A stretch of DNA of 64,000 nucleotides from Alteromonas gilva (GTDB lineage: Bacteria > Pseudomonadota > Gammaproteobacteria > Enterobacterales > Alteromonadaceae), in contig NZ_JAQQXP010000001.1 in NCBI RefSeq assembly GCF_028595265.1, positions 2,108,001 to 2,172,000 of the forward strand, read 5' to 3'. Shown here piece by piece: positions 9,258 to 17,832 of the stretch (its first letter is position 1; each line of letters begins with the position of its first letter). A model generated the notes under the pieces. That model was given only the letters and a program-made list of their open reading frames with translations. It ran no database searches and was not told the DNA's origin. The position numbers were made by a program, and so were the translations under genes.

Positions 9258-9971
9258 CTACTGTTCGGGTAACGCGATATCAAAGTCCATCTGCACAGGC
9301 AAATGGTCAGAAAAATGATCAAAGGCAGCACCACGCAGCCTGCCCACCTCACTGACAATTATTCGCTTACTCGCCCACAGGCGATCTAACTTAATTAACG
9401 GCAGTTGGCTGGGAAAGGTCCGCCCGGTATCAAGTTGACGATACTGTTTATCCAAACGTTTAAAAATCTTCGTGTTAGGCCACCATTCGTTCATATCACC
9501 GCCCACACAGGCAGGTATATTAAAGCGCTGTTGAATATCACTCACCGCGTCATACAGGCAACGGGCCTGGTAGGCCCGCTCTCTTTTTTTGAGGCCTAAA
9601 TGGGCATTAAGTAAGCTAATTTGATGGTCATTGGCTGATACCACCACCTGTTGCAGGGTTCTTGGCTCACGGTTTTCTACGCTAATGTCGAACTGCTGCC
9701 GGTGTAACACCGGGTGCCGGCTTAAAATTGCGTTGCCATACCAACCGTACGCGGTGGTCATGGTTTTTCCCGGAATGAGCTCAAAGTGGCCATTGGCACA
9801 GATTGCGGAGATATCGTCGTTGACACCGCGCTCCTGAGGCCGGGTGTCCATCTCCTGCAGCAGCACAAAGTCGGCATTCTGAGCAGCCAGAAACCGCCCA
9901 ATGCGATGATAGTCCTGTATTCCGTCACGGCCAATACCACTATGTAAGTTATACGAAATCAGGCGATACAT
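9258..9971 (-). CDS. Endonuclease/exonuclease/phosphatase-superfamily protein
   Basis: 237-aa protein of the EEP fold (DNase I / sphingomyelinase / inositol phosphatase relatives), a metal-dependent phosphoesterase. The fold's conserved sites are all visible: YNLHSGIG, LLQEMD (metal Glu), GNAILSR, LNAHLGL, GGDMNEW (Asp/Asn pair), LDRLW and the terminal SDHLPV (catalytic Asp-His). There is no signal peptide. Its start overlaps the end of the PLD-VTT gene by 13 nt, so the two are translationally coupled. By context a role in lipid headgroup or membrane metabolism is possible, but the substrate cannot be read from the sequence. Confidence 0.85.
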   Translation of the reverse strand: MYRLISYNLHSGIGRDGIQDYHRIGRFLAAQNADFVLLQEMDTRPQERGVNDDISAICANGHFELIPGKTMTTAYGWYGNAILSRHPVLHRQQFDISVENREPRTLQQVVVSANDHQISLLNAHLGLKKRERAYQARCLYDAVSDIQQRFNIPACVGGDMNEWWPNTKIFKRLDKQYRQLDTGRTFPSQLPLIKLDRLWASKRIIVSEVGRLRGAAFDHFSDHLPVQMDFDIALPEQ

Positions 9972-12139
9972 TCTTCGGATTCATCCTTTTTCTTCTGCTG
10001 TTTTTTTGCTTGATACAATTTTGCCAGCTTTTGTGAACCAAAAATCATAGCCACCCAGAACGCCAGTCCGATCACCAGATAGGTCACCGTTTCTTTTGAG
10101 GGACTTTTAAATATTTGCATTATTGAGTCGCCCACCAGACCTTTGGCAATCATTTGAGGAAACATGCCAAAAAATGTCCCGATCAAGAATTGCACCAGGG
10201 TAATCGATGATATTCCGGCCACCAGATTAACCAGGCTGAATGGGGCAATGGGTAGCATTCGAATGGTGGCAACCCCTACAATGCCGCTTTCTTTCAGTTT
10301 GGCATCCACGGCTTCAACCTTGGGACCACCGAGCTTTCTCAAGCCTGCGTTACCCAGTAATTTACCAATAACAAAGGTTACGCCGGCGCTTAGCAGGGCA
10401 CCGAGCATACCGTAAACCGGTCCCCAGATAGGACCAAAGATGGCTGCCACTGCCAACGACAACACCGTGACCGGGAAAAATAACAAGCCGCCCACCAGGT
10501 ACACCAATAACACGGTGGGTAGCGCAAAATAGGTGCCGCGGCTTTCTTCCAGGAATGCCGTAATTTGATCGCCATCCAGCCATGATACGGTATTGCTGAT
10601 GTAGAGAAGAATGCCCACCAGTACGCTAAGAATAGTGAGTCCCAGCGCAATCATGATAGTGCGACGCCTGGGGTTGGTTATCCAGGTTAGTTTACCGTTG
10701 AGACTGGGAATAGGGGGGCCAAGTGGCTTCTCCGGGTCGGAAATACTTCTGAAGACATTTTCCTGCGACGGATCGGTAAATTCATTATCGTCGATTTCGG
10801 TCAGAACGTAACCGTGGGCCAGTTGACCATCCATTAATGCCTGGACCGGCGTGTCACTGTCGATAAGTGTGGCGACATCTTCTACGGTGCGCCCAGAATG
10901 TTCCGCTAACAAATCGTTTCTGATTAACCGAATGCAGTCACGGTTTTCCTCGTTATTGCCGTGCAAAATCAGATCGACTTCTGTATCCAGTGACATTGAG
11001 CGGTTACTTAAGTTCGCTGAGCCTATAATGAGGTATTTATCGTCCACCGCCATGACCTTTGAATGGATCCGTTTGTAGGCCATTTTTCCCTGTCTGTCAC
11101 GAATCGATGAATAGGTCATCATTGCCCGCCCATCGTCGATGCCGTCTTCAATAATGTCTTTAAAGGCAATACGACTGGCCCAGTAGGCTTCTGATTCGAA
11201 CAGTCCTTTAGGATCGTAGGAGCTCACAATCATCACATTTAATTTGGGGCATTCCTTTAAGCGTTTGTTTAACGCTTTGGCGATTTCCTCGCGGGTGGCG
11301 AACTGATTTTCGATATAAATAAATTCCTCAGCACTGCCAATAACGTCTAATAGCATGTGGCAGACTTCCTGCACGGGCTCCACGTCTTCCATTTCCGGAA
11401 TGGTGCGGGCAATGGCGCAATCGACATTGGTAAAGCATGGCTCGACCCCTTCTGGCCAGGTTGCCGGGAGCTCGTTATCAGATTCGGTGGTTTCCGCTGT
11501 GGGCATTGGGGCCTGTGCAATGCGATCCCAGCGCCAGCGGGCCAGTTCGGCAAAGTGATTCACCAGTGGGCCGCAGGATACAATTTGCACATCATGGAGT
11601 GGGCCATATTCGCCATCCGGCCCATCGCGTTCGCTTTCTTCAATCTTGTGATCACGCGTGTCCCAGCGGTGTAATGCTACATCCATGCCGCCTGAAAAGA
11701 GCACTTCGTTATCGATAAGTACGACTTTTTGATGTTGTGAACCGCCCATGGGAATTGAGTCATCCAGCAGTGCTTTCACATTGTCGGGGGTTTTGTCCTG
11801 CCACACTTCCAGTGCCCACATTTCGCGCTGGTCAAAAAACGCAAATGACGAGTCCCAGCGTAGCAAGTAAATTTTAAGATCGGGGTTTTGCTCTGCTTTC
11901 CATTTAATTAATTCACCGATTCGAGAGGGGGCTTCAGATTGCTCTTCATCTTCGCCGTGCAGCAAACGGATACGACTATCAATATCCCAGCCAATGATGA
12001 TAATTTCTTTCTCTGCTTTGCAAATGCTGGAGTGCAACGCACGATAATAATTAGCACAGTCAATTAGCGGTGTCGCAAAGTTAGCATGGGTTTCCTGCCA
12101 ACAGTTTGTTTTGGTATCAAAGATTGTTTTTGACGTCAT
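9959..12139 (-). CDS. Phospholipase D-family protein with C-terminal VTT (TVP38/DedA-like) membrane domain
   Basis: A 726-aa two-part protein. The N-terminal two thirds hold two HKD catalytic motifs, HQKVVLIDNEVLFSGGMD and HSKVMAVDDKYLIIGSANLS, as in cardiolipin synthases and phospholipase D. The C-terminal part has several membrane segments with the VTT/SNARE-associated signature (FFPVTVLSLAVAAIFGPIWG; RMLPIAPFSLVNLVAG). The start at 12139 is chosen because AGGGGT lies 7 nt upstream; an in-frame ATG at 12217 would add 26 residues but lacks a ribosome site. Likely a phospholipid-modifying enzyme at the inner membrane. The downstream EEP gene overlaps it. Confidence 0.85.
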   Translation of the reverse strand: MTSKTIFDTKTNCWQETHANFATPLIDCANYYRALHSSICKAEKEIIIIGWDIDSRIRLLHGEDEEQSEAPSRIGELIKWKAEQNPDLKIYLLRWDSSFAFFDQREMWALEVWQDKTPDNVKALLDDSIPMGGSQHQKVVLIDNEVLFSGGMDVALHRWDTRDHKIEESERDGPDGEYGPLHDVQIVSCGPLVNHFAELARWRWDRIAQAPMPTAETTESDNELPATWPEGVEPCFTNVDCAIARTIPEMEDVEPVQEVCHMLLDVIGSAEEFIYIENQFATREEIAKALNKRLKECPKLNVMIVSSYDPKGLFESEAYWASRIAFKDIIEDGIDDGRAMMTYSSIRDRQGKMAYKRIHSKVMAVDDKYLIIGSANLSNRSMSLDTEVDLILHGNNEENRDCIRLIRNDLLAEHSGRTVEDVATLIDSDTPVQALMDGQLAHGYVLTEIDDNEFTDPSQENVFRSISDPEKPLGPPIPSLNGKLTWITNPRRRTIMIALGLTILSVLVGILLYISNTVSWLDGDQITAFLEESRGTYFALPTVLLVYLVGGLLFFPVTVLSLAVAAIFGPIWGPVYGMLGALLSAGVTFVIGKLLGNAGLRKLGGPKVEAVDAKLKESGIVGVATIRMLPIAPFSLVNLVAGISSITLVQFLIGTFFGMFPQMIAKGLVGDSIMQIFKSPSKETVTYLVIGLAFWVAMIFGSQKLAKLYQAKKQQKKKDESEECIA

Positions 12140-12493
12140 GTTTAACCCCTGTGAGCCGTAGTATTGTCGGCTTTTTCCTGTATAGAGAGGCTTTTGCAGG
12201 AATTGTACCTGATACATGGTGTAACTTAAGTTAATGATAATAAAGGTTATATTTTGTTTTCTTTGACGCTTTTAGTGTCTGTGTCCATAGGGTTCAGGCA
12301 AAATATTCCCTGATTCGTGTAGGATTTCCAAAAGTGATGCGGTGTTACCCAGAAATTGAGAGTTTTACCAAAGACAGGCAAACACAAATAATACTATGAG
12401 GAGAATTGCGGCCTACATTGATAGCCGCTGTGCAATCAATATTGTGATTTTTGTCTGAGCCATTAAACTATCCTCTTTTTAAAGAGAAATATC
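12140..12493. other. Divergent intergenic region, PLD operon / SpoU methyltransferase
   Basis: About 350 bp without a convincing gene. It is AT-rich and probably holds the promoters of both divergent units. A short inverted pair GCGGC/GCCGC (12408-12412 with 12424-12428) is the only structure I noticed. The 20-codon ORF opening at the ATG in ACTATGAGG is too short to call. Confidence 0.4.
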
Positions 12494-12994
12494 GTGTACT
12501 CAGCCGTTACCATTGGTTTGCAAAATCCGAAATCAGCCACCAACGTCGCCAGCATCTTACGCGCGGCCGGCTGCTTTGGTGTGAGCAGTGTGTTTTATAC
12601 CGGGCAGCGTTTTGGCTATGCTAAAGAATTTAACGCCGACACTAAATCCTTTCATCGGGTGATCCCGACCATTGGCGTCGAACGCCTGGACACGGTTATA
12701 CCGCAAGGCGCTGTGGTCGTTGGTGTTGAACTGGTTGAAGGGGCCATCCCGCTGCCGGAGTTTACTCACCCCGACAATGCCTATTACTTATTTGGCCCTG
12801 AAGATGGCAGTCTGGCGCCCGATTTAGTCAGGCGTTGTGACGCAGTGGTGTATATCCCAACGTTCAATAGTCTCAATCTTGCCGCGACGGCAAACATCCT
12901 GTTGTACGATCGCCTGGCAAAAGGGCAATACGACCGTTCTGACGCTTTCATACGTCAAAGCCGCGATAACAACAATGGTCTGCGGCTTGATTGA
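12494..12994 (+). CDS. SpoU/TrmH-family RNA 2'-O-methyltransferase
   Basis: 166-aa SPOUT-fold methyltransferase, the compact form of the TrmH family without an N-terminal substrate-binding domain. Motif 1 is NVASILRAAGCFGV, motif 2 is YLFGPEDGSL and motif 3 is IPTFNSLNLAATANILLYDR, which together form the trefoil knot that binds S-adenosylmethionine. Translation starts at a GTG after AAAGAGAAA. The RNA target (tRNA or rRNA position) cannot be read from the sequence. It stands alone and converges on the Amt-GGDEF-EAL gene. Confidence 0.88.
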   Translation: MYSAVTIGLQNPKSATNVASILRAAGCFGVSSVFYTGQRFGYAKEFNADTKSFHRVIPTIGVERLDTVIPQGAVVVGVELVEGAIPLPEFTHPDNAYYLFGPEDGSLAPDLVRRCDAVVYIPTFNSLNLAATANILLYDRLAKGQYDRSDAFIRQSRDNNNGLRLD

Positions 12995-13025
12995 GAGAGT
13001 AGGACACGCGGTATTTGTGCGCTGT

Positions 13026-16000
13026 TCATTCACTGCCATTGGCGGCAAACAGGGCAGGCACCTGCAAAGTGGTCAGTGGCCGGTGAAAGTAATAACCCTG
13101 ATAGGCCTGGCAACCTTGTTGTTGAAGAAACTCAAATTGCGCGGCGGTTTCGACGCCCTCGGCGACGGTTGTTAACCCTAACGTTGAGGCCAGTTCAATG
13201 ATGGTTGAGCAAATTTTGGCATCTTCTTTTTGGTTGGCGCACTCAATCACAAAGGTCCGATCAATCTTCAGCACATCCACAGGTAGGGTTTTCAGGTAAT
13301 TAAGCGAAGAGTAACCGGTACCAAAATCGTCGATGGCAATTGAAATGCTGAGTGCCCGTAAGGCTCTTAATACGCTGATACAACGGTCAATGTCGCTTAA
13401 AAAGACGCTTTCGGTTACTTCAAATTCGATCCAATCCCCATCGATACCGTGTGCACCCATACATTCATTCAGAAAGGTCAAAAATGTGTCTGACAATAAA
13501 TGTTTGCCCGACAGGTTAATAGACACTCTGGGTACCTGGCGGTATTGCGCATGCCAGATGGCAAGTTGTTTAAATACCAGGTTCAGGATAAGTTCTTCCA
13601 GCCTGATAATTTGGCCGGATTCTTCGGCAACCGGAATAAAGGCCGTCGGTGAGTAATATTCGTCGGTTGCGCTTTGCAGTCTCACCAGCGCCTCCAGACC
13701 AATGACTTGACGCATGGCATTCAGTTTTGGTTGATAGAGCATGACAAAGTCTTTTTTGGCCTGAATAGCCTGACGCAGGTTTTGTTCAAAATCGAATAAT
13801 TCAGAGGCTTCTTTTGCCATACTGTCTTCAAACAGCTTAAAGTTATCCCGTCCGGCCTGCTTGGCCTGATACATGGCAATATCGGCTTGCTGGATCAGTG
13901 TCATGGGCAGTCTGCTGGCGTCGTTGGTAATACTGATGCCAATGCTGGTCGGTATCTTTAATTCCCGGCCCCCTAAATTCACCACCTCACGCATTACCTG
14001 CAGTATTTTGGTGGCACTGATGACGATGCTGTCTTCGTCATGCTGGCCGACCATCAGGATCACAAATTCATCGCCACCCCAACGCGCGATGATATCGTTT
14101 TCGCGCGTCACATTAACCAGTCTGGTGGCAACTTCGAGGAGTAATTGGTCGCCGGCCTGATGACCCAGGGTATCATTGATTTTTTTGAACCGGTCAAGAT
14201 CGAGAAAGAACACTGATACTGTATCGCTGGTACTCTGAATGCGCCGCAATGCCACTTGTAGTGCATCGAGAAAGTAGGTGCGATTGTACAGGCCGGTCAG
14301 TGGGTCACTGTAGGCTAACTCCCTAAGCTTTTCCTGCAACCGGCGTTGCCGGGTGACATCACGTATGTGTAACGTAAACTCATTGCTGACGGTACTGCCA
14401 AACGTGGTGCCGGTAATGGTAATTTCGGCAGGAAACTCATCATCAGTAGAGCGTCGTAAGTGAATGCTATTACGCCGGTTAATGAGTAAGCCTTGTGAGT
14501 CGACAAATTTATTTTTTAGGCTGTGGGATACTTTTTCCCGGTCTTTGGCGAGGACAAACAGGTCAATAAAGTTCTGGTCCATCACCTTGGCCTGCAAACA
14601 GCCAAAAGTACGTTCGGCAGCGGGGTTAAACTCAATGATTTTGCCTTGCAAATTAATGGTGACGATGCTGTCCATTGACGAGTTTAAAATGGCACTCTTA
14701 CGTTTTTCACTGCTCTTAAAGTCATTTAATGCCGCATCGCGTTCGGTCATTTCAAACTGTACGCGCTCAATAACGCGATTATACTGACGCGCAATCTGGC
14801 CTACTTCGGTGAAAGGCTCTTCCGGCACAGGTTGACTAAAATTGGCCTCTTTTTCCTGTGTATCCATAGAGTTAAGCAGATCGAGTAATTCAGTTTTGGC
14901 ATTGTGCTCGGTAATATTCATACCGACATATTCCTCATGCGCGCTGACCCGCAGAGGGAATTTTCGATTAATTAAATACAGTGCGAGCCAGCTGCAAGTG
15001 AAACTGAACACGCCGGTGACGATAATCCCGATGCTCTGCGTCAACAGTTGCTGCCAGAATGCATTGCTTAGCAGAATAATCGCAGGGTGGAACAGTGCCA
15101 CAGCCAACGTGCCCCAAATACCGGCAAATAAATGGGTCGGTACCACACCCAGAGCATCATCAATTTTGTAGCGAATAAGGAGTTTCTCGCTGCTACTCAT
15201 GACCACTCCGGCAACGCTGCCGATCACCGCAGCGCTGGCCGGCGTGACGACATTCGCGCTGGCTGTAATGGCCACCAGTCCGGCGATAACGCCGTTCAGC
15301 ATAAAACTTACGTCCATGTAACGGTGGCTGCAGGAAAATATTAAACTGGCACTTAAGCCGCCAAAAGACGCGGCCAGACAGGTGTTGACTAAAATCGTCG
15401 GCACCTGGTCGGTAAGCGCCAGAGTGCTGCCGCCGTTAAAGCCAAACCAACCGAACCAAATTAGTAATGTACCGAGTACCGACAACGGTAAATTGCTCCC
15501 GGCGGGAAAAGACGCGTCGCCGTCAAAGCGACCAATCCTTGGGCCCAGTATCAAAATAGCAGCCAGGCTCACCCAGCCGCCAACCGAGTGAACCACCGTG
15601 GAACCGGCAAAATCAATAAAACCAATCTTTTCCAACCAGCCCAGATTGTTGGCATTAAACAGTGAGGCCCAGGCCCAGTGACCAACAAAGGGATAAATCA
15701 ACGTACACAATACGATGGTAATGAGCAGGTAACCACGATAGGTCATGCGTTCAGCAACAGCGCCCGAGACTAACGTGGCAGTCGTACCGCAAAACATCAT
15801 TTGGAACAAGAAAAAGCTATATTGCCACGGCGTATTATTTGCACCAAAAAAGAACTCGGTCGTACCAAAATAGCCCGAGGCTGACTGGCCAAACATGACA
15901 GCAAAGCCAAACATCCAAAAAATTATGGATGACAAAATCAAATCAGACAGGTTCTTAGCCGCCACATTTATGCTGTTTTTGCTGCGTACTTTGCCAGTTT

Positions 16001-16070
16001 CCAGGCATAAAAAGCCGGCCTGCATGGTAAATACAAGTATTGCCGATATCAAAATCCAACCAGAATCCAA
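13026..16070 (-). CDS. Ammonium transporter (Amt) domain fused to PAS-GGDEF-EAL
   Basis: 1014-aa membrane sensor. Residues 1-375 are an Amt/Mep/Rh domain with the pore histidines H161 (DFAGSTVVHS) and H313 (PTHLFAGIWG) and the conserved D153. A linker helix leads to a PAS domain (about 455-575). A GGDEF domain follows (about 585-750; GGDEF intact at 665-669, inhibitory RxxD at 656-659). Last is an EAL domain (about 765-1014; EALVRL, EVTE, IDDFGTGYSS, LKIDRTF, AEGVET), with every catalytic motif I can check intact. The start is TTG at 16068-16070 after GTGGGGT; it is the only possible start, as a stop lies eight codons upstream. It probably couples ammonium sensing or transport to c-di-GMP synthesis or breakdown. 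No glnK-like gene is adjacent. Confidence 0.93.
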   Translation of the reverse strand: MDSGWILISAILVFTMQAGFLCLETGKVRSKNSINVAAKNLSDLILSSIIFWMFGFAVMFGQSASGYFGTTEFFFGANNTPWQYSFFLFQMMFCGTTATLVSGAVAERMTYRGYLLITIVLCTLIYPFVGHWAWASLFNANNLGWLEKIGFIDFAGSTVVHSVGGWVSLAAILILGPRIGRFDGDASFPAGSNLPLSVLGTLLIWFGWFGFNGGSTLALTDQVPTILVNTCLAASFGGLSASLIFSCSHRYMDVSFMLNGVIAGLVAITASANVVTPASAAVIGSVAGVVMSSSEKLLIRYKIDDALGVVPTHLFAGIWGTLAVALFHPAIILLSNAFWQQLLTQSIGIIVTGVFSFTCSWLALYLINRKFPLRVSAHEEYVGMNITEHNAKTELLDLLNSMDTQEKEANFSQPVPEEPFTEVGQIARQYNRVIERVQFEMTERDAALNDFKSSEKRKSAILNSSMDSIVTINLQGKIIEFNPAAERTFGCLQAKVMDQNFIDLFVLAKDREKVSHSLKNKFVDSQGLLINRRNSIHLRRSTDDEFPAEITITGTTFGSTVSNEFTLHIRDVTRQRRLQEKLRELAYSDPLTGLYNRTYFLDALQVALRRIQSTSDTVSVFFLDLDRFKKINDTLGHQAGDQLLLEVATRLVNVTRENDIIARWGGDEFVILMVGQHDEDSIVISATKILQVMREVVNLGGRELKIPTSIGISITNDASRLPMTLIQQADIAMYQAKQAGRDNFKLFEDSMAKEASELFDFEQNLRQAIQAKKDFVMLYQPKLNAMRQVIGLEALVRLQSATDEYYSPTAFIPVAEESGQIIRLEELILNLVFKQLAIWHAQYRQVPRVSINLSGKHLLSDTFLTFLNECMGAHGIDGDWIEFEVTESVFLSDIDRCISVLRALRALSISIAIDDFGTGYSSLNYLKTLPVDVLKIDRTFVIECANQKEDAKICSTIIELASTLGLTTVAEGVETAAQFEFLQQQGCQAYQGYYFHRPLTTLQVPALFAANGSE

Positions 16071-16239
16071 TGTAACCCCACGATACGACTTTCAGGTGCT
16101 TATGTCAGCCGGTGCTTATGCAATATGCACACCAGTGAACAGGGGGCAGCGCACCGGTGCTGGCAATCAGTGCAGAGCGAGGCGGAAAAATGACATTATT
16201 AAAACTGAATACGTATGCACTGAGTTGGTAATTAGCACA

Positions 16240-16346
16240 CTAGCAGTTAGTATTTAATCTTTATTTTAACGAACTATTAACAGACCTGACGTCTCGCTGA
16301 CGTATGTTGGGTATAGAGTTGGATTCACTATCATGCTAGCAGTTAG
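16240..16346 (+). promoter_or_regulatory. Paired 11-bp direct repeats upstream of the sugar transporter
   Basis: CTAGCAGTTAG occurs at 16240-16250 and again at 16336-16346, 96 bp apart, in the 285-bp space between the divergent Amt-GGDEF-EAL and MFS genes. The second copy ends 9 nt before the MFS ATG. The sequence is not palindromic. It may be a binding site for a regulator of the locus or a chance repeat. Confidence 0.35.
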
Positions 16347-16355
16347 TCAATAAAT

Positions 16356-17831
16356 ATGGATTCTTTTACTAAGCAAAATAACCAACAGCCGACCCTGTCG
16401 TTTTGGCAAATATGGAATGTTAGCTTCGGCTTTCTGGGTGTTCAGTTTGGCTTTGCATTGCAAAATGCCAACGTAAGCAGAATATTGTCTGACCTGGGGG
16501 CCGATTTACATTCGCTGTCACTGTATTGGTTGGTAGCGCCTATTATGGGGTTAATTGTGCAACCCTGGGTCGGGGCGGCGTCAGATCGAACCTGGAACCG
16601 ATTGGGCCGACGCCGACCGTTTATTCTGGCGGGGGCGATTGCGGCAGCACTGGGTATGCTGCTTATGCCGAATGCGCCCTTGTTCGTGGCGATTATGGCG
16701 CCGATGATTTTTGGAGCTATTATGCTGGCGTTAATGGATGCCAGTTTCAATGTGTGCTTTCAACCGTTTCGGTCACTGGTGTCCGACATGGTTCCCGTGT
16801 CACAGCGTAATCAGGGATACTCGGTGCAGGCATTGCTTATTAATATTGGTGCAGTGATTGGATCGATTTTGCCCTTCGTGCTGACCAACGTTGTCGGCCT
16901 GGAAAATAGCGCTAAGGCTGGCGAAGTGGCACCGTCGGTGGTGTGGGCGTTTTATCTTGGCGCTTCGGTGTTGCTGGGCTCGGTGTTGTGGACGGTATTT
17001 CGTACTAAAGAATATGCCCCGGCTGAATACCATCGCTACAAGGGGGTCGACTCTGAGCCTGATGACCAACCAACATTACCGCTTGGCACCCGCTTAAAGG
17101 CGTTTTTGAGTCTTATCGTGAATATGCCCCAAACCATGAAACAATTGGCGGTGGTGCAGTTTTTCTCCTGGTTTGCTCTGTACATTATGTGGGTATATAC
17201 CACGCCTGCGATTACTCAGCACATCTGGCACGTGGATAAACAGTGGTTTGATCCGGTCTTTCTGGGCACGCTGGCAGTCATTCCTGCAGAAATAGCCCGG
17301 GCGAAAGGTGCTGCCGGTGACTGGGTCGGTATTTTATTCGCTGGTTATTCGGTATTTGCCGCGGTCTTTTCCGTCTTTCTTGCCAGTCTGGCGAATCGCC
17401 TGGGACGTAAACGCGTATACAGTTTTTCTTTAGCGGCTGGCGGTGTGGGCTATTTGTGTTTTTTACTGTTTGACGACATGACTGCGGTGACGGTTAACTT
17501 ATTGATCACTGAGGTCACCGTACCGGTGGGGGCCGTACAACTGTTACTGCCGATGATTGGGGTCGGCATGGCATGGGCTGCTATTCTTGCCATGCCTTAT
17601 GCAATGCTGGCCGGCGCCTTGCCAGCCAAACAAACCGGTGTCTACATGGGTATTTTCAATTATACCGTTGCTGCGCCACAAATTATCGCTGGTCTGTCAG
17701 CGGGATGGATGTTGAATCACATCTTTGCTAATGAGGCCATCTTTATCATTATTATCGCCGGAGTTTCCATGCTTGCCGGAGCTGTGGCGGTATTTTTTGT
17801 CAAAGACCATGCTTATGCTGAATCAAACTAA
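16356..17831 (+). CDS. MFS sugar transporter of the GPH/SLC45-like type
   Basis: 491-aa inner-membrane carrier with 12 predicted membrane segments. The loop after helix 2 has the MFS motif GAASDRTWNRLGRRRP. Helix 1 (VSFGFLGVQFGFALQNANVS) is typical of sucrose/maltose-type cation symporters. The next gene, one base after its stop, is a GH13 alpha-amylase lipoprotein, and a LacI regulator follows. Uptake of maltose or maltodextrin made by that enzyme is therefore the most likely role; this is inference from context. Confidence 0.87.
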   Translation: MDSFTKQNNQQPTLSFWQIWNVSFGFLGVQFGFALQNANVSRILSDLGADLHSLSLYWLVAPIMGLIVQPWVGAASDRTWNRLGRRRPFILAGAIAAALGMLLMPNAPLFVAIMAPMIFGAIMLALMDASFNVCFQPFRSLVSDMVPVSQRNQGYSVQALLINIGAVIGSILPFVLTNVVGLENSAKAGEVAPSVVWAFYLGASVLLGSVLWTVFRTKEYAPAEYHRYKGVDSEPDDQPTLPLGTRLKAFLSLIVNMPQTMKQLAVVQFFSWFALYIMWVYTTPAITQHIWHVDKQWFDPVFLGTLAVIPAEIARAKGAAGDWVGILFAGYSVFAAVFSVFLASLANRLGRKRVYSFSLAAGGVGYLCFLLFDDMTAVTVNLLITEVTVPVGAVQLLLPMIGVGMAWAAILAMPYAMLAGALPAKQTGVYMGIFNYTVAAPQIIAGLSAGWMLNHIFANEAIFIIIIAGVSMLAGAVAVFFVKDHAYAESN

Positions 17832-17832
17832 T

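Noticed and set aside
12140..12217. Upstream ATG for the PLD-VTT protein
   Set aside because: No ribosome site, whereas AGGGGT sits 7 nt before the ATG at 12139.
17725..17832. Amylase start inside the MFS gene
   Set aside because: It would place the lipoprotein signal 36 residues from the N-terminus; the ATG at 17833 gives a proper signal.
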